Source of the DNA: Hyphomicrobiales bacterium
Lineage (GTDB): Bacteria > Pseudomonadota > Alphaproteobacteria > Rhizobiales > Rhizobiaceae
Direction: 5' to 3'
NCBI GenBank assembly: GCA_900470195.1
Contig: UEIJ01000023.1
Coordinates: 407,296-471,295 of the forward strand
Length of the DNA: 64,000 nucleotides
Shown here: positions 61,109 to 64,000 of the stretch, one piece after another
Numbering within the stretch: the first letter of the stretch is position 1
How the letters are laid out: every line of letters begins with the position of its first letter
Position numbers and translations under genes: made by a program
Notes under the pieces: model-generated
What the model saw: the letters and a program-made list of their open reading frames with translations, nothing else
The model's database searches: none
What the model was told of the DNA's origin: nothing

Positions 61109-62238
61109 TATGCCAGCCCTCCGGCCTTGGCTTCCTGCAACGCGGCAATGGTAACGCGATCATCGACGCGGGCAGGCATCAGGACCACATATTCATCGCG
61201 GCCCGGTGCCATGAACTTCATAGGAGAACCGCTATCCTTCGCAAGCAGAGTGATTTTCTCACTGGAAGGGATGGCGCGAAGAAGCGCCGACAGATAGCCA
61301 AGGTTCAGGCCAAGCGACAATTCAGATGCCGTTTCGGCTGAAATGCATTCGCTGCCCGACACTTCCGAATGATTGCGCTTCAGGACAATTTTATTATTAG
61401 CAAAGGCAAAGCAGCCGTGTTGAACCTCCCTGCTGCGAAGCACAGAAGCAACACGCCCAACAGCCCGACGAACAGTTTCACGGTCAAACGTTACCGATTT
61501 GATGGCATTGGGTTCATAGGCTGGCACTACACGCGGCCAATCTGGGAAAGTGCCATCAATAGCCTTAGAAATGATCGTGATACCGTCAAAATAGAAACGG
61601 ATGGCGGGTTTATCGGAAATGGAAAAGGTTTTAGGCGCAGGAAGCCCACACATGATCGACACAACCTTGCGCGGTATGATAACGCGCTTGGCCTTCCCGA
61701 AATCTGACTTCAGTGGGTAGCAACCAAGGCGGTGACCATCTGTGGCGACCGCATTTTTACCGTCCAGACAGATGCCATTAAGATAATAGCGGGTTTCCTC
61801 GGTCGATATGAAAGACTGGATGAACTGCATACCCTTCTTCAGATCATCACCGTCAATGCTGATAGTATTCCATTCACCGATTGAAAGACGCGGCCAATCA
61901 GAAGCAGGCAATGCCGGAATTTCGTATTTGCCGTTCTCGAATGAAACTGTGGCTCTCTGATCGTTGACCTCTATCTTGACAATTTCGTCCTGTGGCAGAT
62001 GGCTGGCCAGATTGAAAAGAGAACTATAATCGAGTGCAGCCGTTCCGCGAGACTGCGTTACTGGCAATGCGATGCTGATTTCCATATCAAGATCAGTGGC
62101 GAACAGACGCCCGGCCTCGAATAGAACCATGGATAGCACCGGGATAGAATTACGGCGCTCAACAACCTTGCCAGCCAGCTTCAGAGCCGAAGTCAGATGA
62201 CGCGCGGTCGTTTCAATATAGAGAGTTGACTTAGACAT
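61108..62238 (-). CDS. Phage-encoded DNA polymerase III beta-subunit-like sliding clamp
   Basis: The 376-residue protein resembles DnaN throughout. The first domain begins LYIETTARHLTSALKLAGKVVERRNSIPVLSMVLFEAGRLFATDLDMEISI. Then come ISTEETRYYLNGICLDGKNAVATDGHRLG in domain 2 and a C-terminal end MKFMAPGRDEYVVLMPARV, comparable to the host clamp's VMPMRL terminus. The start is ATG 62238: AAGGAGG lies seven bases upstream, while ATG 62244 would leave one base. No DNA polymerase gene is seen in the window, so this clamp may work with the host polymerase III. Confidence 0.87.
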   Translation of the reverse strand: MSKSTLYIETTARHLTSALKLAGKVVERRNSIPVLSMVLFEAGRLFATDLDMEISIALPVTQSRGTAALDYSSLFNLASHLPQDEIVKIEVNDQRATVSFENGKYEIPALPASDWPRLSIGEWNTISIDGDDLKKGMQFIQSFISTEETRYYLNGICLDGKNAVATDGHRLGCYPLKSDFGKAKRVIIPRKVVSIMCGLPAPKTFSISDKPAIRFYFDGITIISKAIDGTFPDWPRVVPAYEPNAIKSVTFDRETVRRAVGRVASVLRSREVQHGCFAFANNKIVLKRNHSEVSGSECISAETASELSLGLNLGYLSALLRAIPSSEKITLLAKDSGSPMKFMAPGRDEYVVLMPARVDDRVTIAALQEAKAGGLA

Positions 62239-62240
62239 GA

Positions 62241-63188
62241 TCATGCCTCCTTCGGCCCGTCGATCCATTCGGACCCGTCGCCAAGCCGGTAAATGACTGT
62301 TTCGGATTGCTCGTCTGCGTCGATCTGTTCGCCGGGCACGAGCGAGGGAAGGAAAAGGTGTGTTGGACAACCTGCCTTCTGATCAGCGGTCGAAAGCTCT
62401 TTCTCGTGCCGCTGGCAGTACCATTGCCCATCATTGATAGGCGTTGAATGAAGGCAGGTCCGGCAGTTGCGCAGAGCAAAGCAACTTCCATGGCAAACGC
62501 CATAGGATGCGCAGTTGAAGGCTTTGCACATGAAGTAGTTGGCATCATCACTGACGCGCACCGGGGCAGAATTGGCATCTTTGATGCGTTCCGCCTTGGC
62601 GATCAGTGCAGCACCCTGCGCAGCATTGTAATGAATGCGTTCTGCGTAAAGCTCGTCCGTATCCTTATGCTTCGCCAGATAAAAAGCACGTGTCAGGCCG
62701 AGAAGGTGCATATAGCCCTGCATCTGCGCAACGTGTTCAGGCTTCGCAACCTCAACCCCGTACTTCTTCAACTGTTCAAAGCTTTTAGCGTTGTGTGTCT
62801 TGCATTCTAAAAGGTGCTGAACTACCGGCGCTTCGATAACGCCAGTCAGTTTGCCGTCTGTATGGCCCTTGAAATGGCCGTCAACCGCGACAACTTCCCA
62901 TTGTTCGCCAGTCGCCGGGTCAACGTCCTCGACTTCGACACCAGCCATGCGAAGCCATGCGACCATGCGGGCTTCTTCCGCGTGTCCGGTATGAAACAGG
63001 CGCAGCTTGCGCCCGTCGAATTGTTCGGGCAGATGCGCCCACCGGAAGCGATACCAAAGGTGCCGCTCGCAGGGGTGGCCGATAGACGAACCGCGAATAA
63101 CACGGTCGAAGTCCCGGTTCTCTGCCGCCTCGACTGCCGCTTCAATAGCGGCAATCGTTGGCGATACGGTTACAGGAAGGGCGACCAT
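62241..63188 (-). CDS. PD-(D/E)XK exonuclease-like protein with cysteine cluster
   Basis: The 315-residue protein fits RecB/Cas4-like phage nucleases: an N-terminal HPCERHLWYRFRWA, the active-site stretch GHFKGHTDGKLTG ... HLLECKTHNAKSF (D-x(n)-ExK) and a QMQGYMHLLGL helix. A C-terminal region has many cysteines (CKAFNCASYGVCHGSCFALRNCRTC), which could hold an iron-sulfur cluster or zinc. Such nucleases process DNA ends in phage recombination. Between the sliding clamp and the possible Nmad5 protein. Confidence 0.75.
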   Translation of the reverse strand: MVALPVTVSPTIAAIEAAVEAAENRDFDRVIRGSSIGHPCERHLWYRFRWAHLPEQFDGRKLRLFHTGHAEEARMVAWLRMAGVEVEDVDPATGEQWEVVAVDGHFKGHTDGKLTGVIEAPVVQHLLECKTHNAKSFEQLKKYGVEVAKPEHVAQMQGYMHLLGLTRAFYLAKHKDTDELYAERIHYNAAQGAALIAKAERIKDANSAPVRVSDDANYFMCKAFNCASYGVCHGSCFALRNCRTCLHSTPINDGQWYCQRHEKELSTADQKAGCPTHLFLPSLVPGEQIDADEQSETVIYRLGDGSEWIDGPKEA

Positions 63189-63763
63189 TATACAGCCACC
63201 TTTTCAACGGGAAGACCTAGCATTGCGTTGATTTCATCAACACGAAGTGCAGGCACTTGCGGCGCTGGCTTATCGATATACTTGGAATAGAACGGCTCGC
63301 CGTCAGGCCATGCCTCCGCAAGCTTCTTGACGGTCGTAACCTTGGCGAGCATCGCCTCAATCTGGCGAAGGGCGAGTGTCCTTTCTTCTTTCAGTTTTTC
63401 CTTTGCCTGTGCATGGCCTTGGATGCGGTCGCACAAATCGCCAAAGGGGATACTCCCAACGCGATGGCCATAATATCCAGCGGTGTTACCGCTCTTGTCA
63501 TAGGCCGGAACCGGTAAAGCTTCACTGGATCGTAATTCGATCTTCTGACCGCCGACATTGAAGTTTAGCCCTGAAAGATGTGTGATCCATCCTGCTGGTA
63601 GGCTCTTTGCCGTTTCAACAACCTTCTTCGGGAAAAGCAGAGCGTGGGCTTCGCGTGCAAGCACGTCCTCGGCCTCAGCTAATGCTTTTTCCTTCGGGTC
63701 GAATGCAAAAGCGATAGCTGATCTGGCGATTGCTTCGCGCGTGGAATTAGTGAGCTTGCTCAT
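63188..63763 (-). CDS. Phage early protein, possible Nmad5-type nucleotide-modification protein
   Basis: A 191-residue soluble, helical protein beginning MSKLTNSTREAIARSAIAF at ATG 63763, which overlaps the stop of the upstream gene (ATGA). It has a middle LPAGWITHLSGLNFNVGGQKIEL and a Lys-rich helix (AQAKEKLKEERTLALRQIEAMLAKVTTVKKLAEAWPDGEPF). The pattern recalls the Nmad5 family of putative nucleotide-modification proteins in phages; I rate this below even. Longer frames upstream are unsupported. Confidence 0.6.
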   Translation of the reverse strand: MSKLTNSTREAIARSAIAFAFDPKEKALAEAEDVLAREAHALLFPKKVVETAKSLPAGWITHLSGLNFNVGGQKIELRSSEALPVPAYDKSGNTAGYYGHRVGSIPFGDLCDRIQGHAQAKEKLKEERTLALRQIEAMLAKVTTVKKLAEAWPDGEPFYSKYIDKPAPQVPALRVDEINAMLGLPVEKVAV

Positions 63764-64000
63764 TGGGCTACCTCCACAGGCTTGCCGCTTTCGAGGCGAT
63801 ACCAAGTATCGGGCTTGAGACCGTCCTTCCCCGCGATCCCGGAGAACACCGCGACAATGTTCCAATCAAAATCACGCTCGACTAGGAAGATCGCGGAGCC
63901 TTCAGACGCCTTTGCTTTTCCGGCGAAGCCGGATGACATGGCTACTGAAGCTTTGCCGGTGGAAGACGCTGCGCCACGAGTGCCGGTGGAAGACGCTGCG
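63760..64000 (-). CDS. DUF7666-like phage protein, C-terminal part, cut by the window edge
   Basis: The minus-strand frame is open from the right edge to TGA at 63762-63760, giving 79 residues. It begins with a short repeat (AASSTGTRGAASSTGKASVA), encoded by direct DNA repeats of CGTCTTCCACCGGC. It continues to FAGKAKASEGSAIFLVERDFDWNIVAVFSG and ends KPDTWYRLESGKPVEVAQ. This style matches the DUF7666-type proteins of alphaproteobacterial prophages, with G-A-A-S/T repeats before a small C-terminal domain. Start and N-terminus lie outside the window. Confidence 0.6.
   Translation of the reverse strand, partial: AASSTGTRGAASSTGKASVAMSSGFAGKAKASEGSAIFLVERDFDWNIVAVFSGIAGKDGLKPDTWYRLESGKPVEVAQ

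Larger units (their letters stand above)
34168..64000 (-). mobile_element. Prophage, P22-type podovirus-like, left end at tRNA-Thr, right end outside the window
   Basis: From the tRNA onward almost every gene is a phage gene on the minus strand: lysis cassette, fibre, ejection proteins, tail adaptors, capsid, scaffold, portal, terminase, and a replication module. Portal, gp4-like, gp10-like and gp3-like terminase genes suggest a short-tailed, headful-packaging phage. No integrase, excisionase, CI-type repressor or right attachment site is visible, so the element must continue to the right. The structural genes look intact: no frameshift or transposon was seen. Confidence 0.93.

Overview
The window is a stretch of alphaproteobacterial chromosome followed by most of an integrated prophage. 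Gene content and order point to Rhizobiales, most likely Brucellaceae (Brucella in the broad sense, including Ochrobactrum). The evidence is a class I lysyl-tRNA synthetase, a PodJ-like polarity protein beside a fadB-fadA-acyl-CoA dehydrogenase operon (the Sinorhizobium arrangement), a four-gene ligase-associated DNA repair island, and GC-rich coding with little intergenic space. Genus is an inference; no rRNA or other marker is present.

Bases 1-34,091 are ordinary chromosome. In order: the start of a small membrane protein gene, proC, and a complete peptide-type ABC importer (two ATPases, two permeases, Tat-exported binding protein). Next come a small conserved protein, a TerB-like protein, lysK, and a nuclease-like protein coupled to an S24-type regulator. 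These are followed by the beta-oxidation operon, a DUF1236 protein, a MerR regulator, podJ, a TSUP transporter with its TIGR02186 partner, the pdeM/lhr and exonuclease/ligase repair island, a membrane protein and a nitronate monooxygenase. A near-palindromic operator is shared by the beta-oxidation operon and the nitronate monooxygenase gene, which suggests one regulon.

A tRNA-Thr(CGT) gene at 34,092-34,167 marks the left junction of a prophage that runs off the right edge. Nearly all phage genes lie on the minus strand and read right to left. The order is replication (partial DUF7666-like protein, possible nucleotide-modification protein, PD-(D/E)XK nuclease, sliding clamp, HNH protein, helicase, primase-polymerase/DUF3987), a control region, packaging (TerS, TerL), head (portal, scaffold, capsid), short-tail and ejection proteins, tail fibre, and lysis. 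Portal, gp4-like and gp10-like genes suggest a P22-type podovirus. Integrase and lysogeny repressor are not in the window and are probably to the right.

Two regulatory structures in the prophage stand out. (1) A 21-bp sequence with 16 invariant positions occurs five times, each 23-53 nt upstream of a leftward gene that begins a block (portal, a 96-aa head gene, the S74 protein, tail fibre, endolysin). It looks like a phage late promoter or activator site. At the lysis block it is followed at once by a UUCG-loop terminator. (2) Between the replication and packaging modules, a 215-bp AT-rich region carries eight copies of CAA(G/C)CGTCA(A), including a perfect 20-bp inverted repeat that brackets a near-consensus leftward sigma-70 promoter. 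Plus-strand cargo genes sit at the breaks between leftward blocks.
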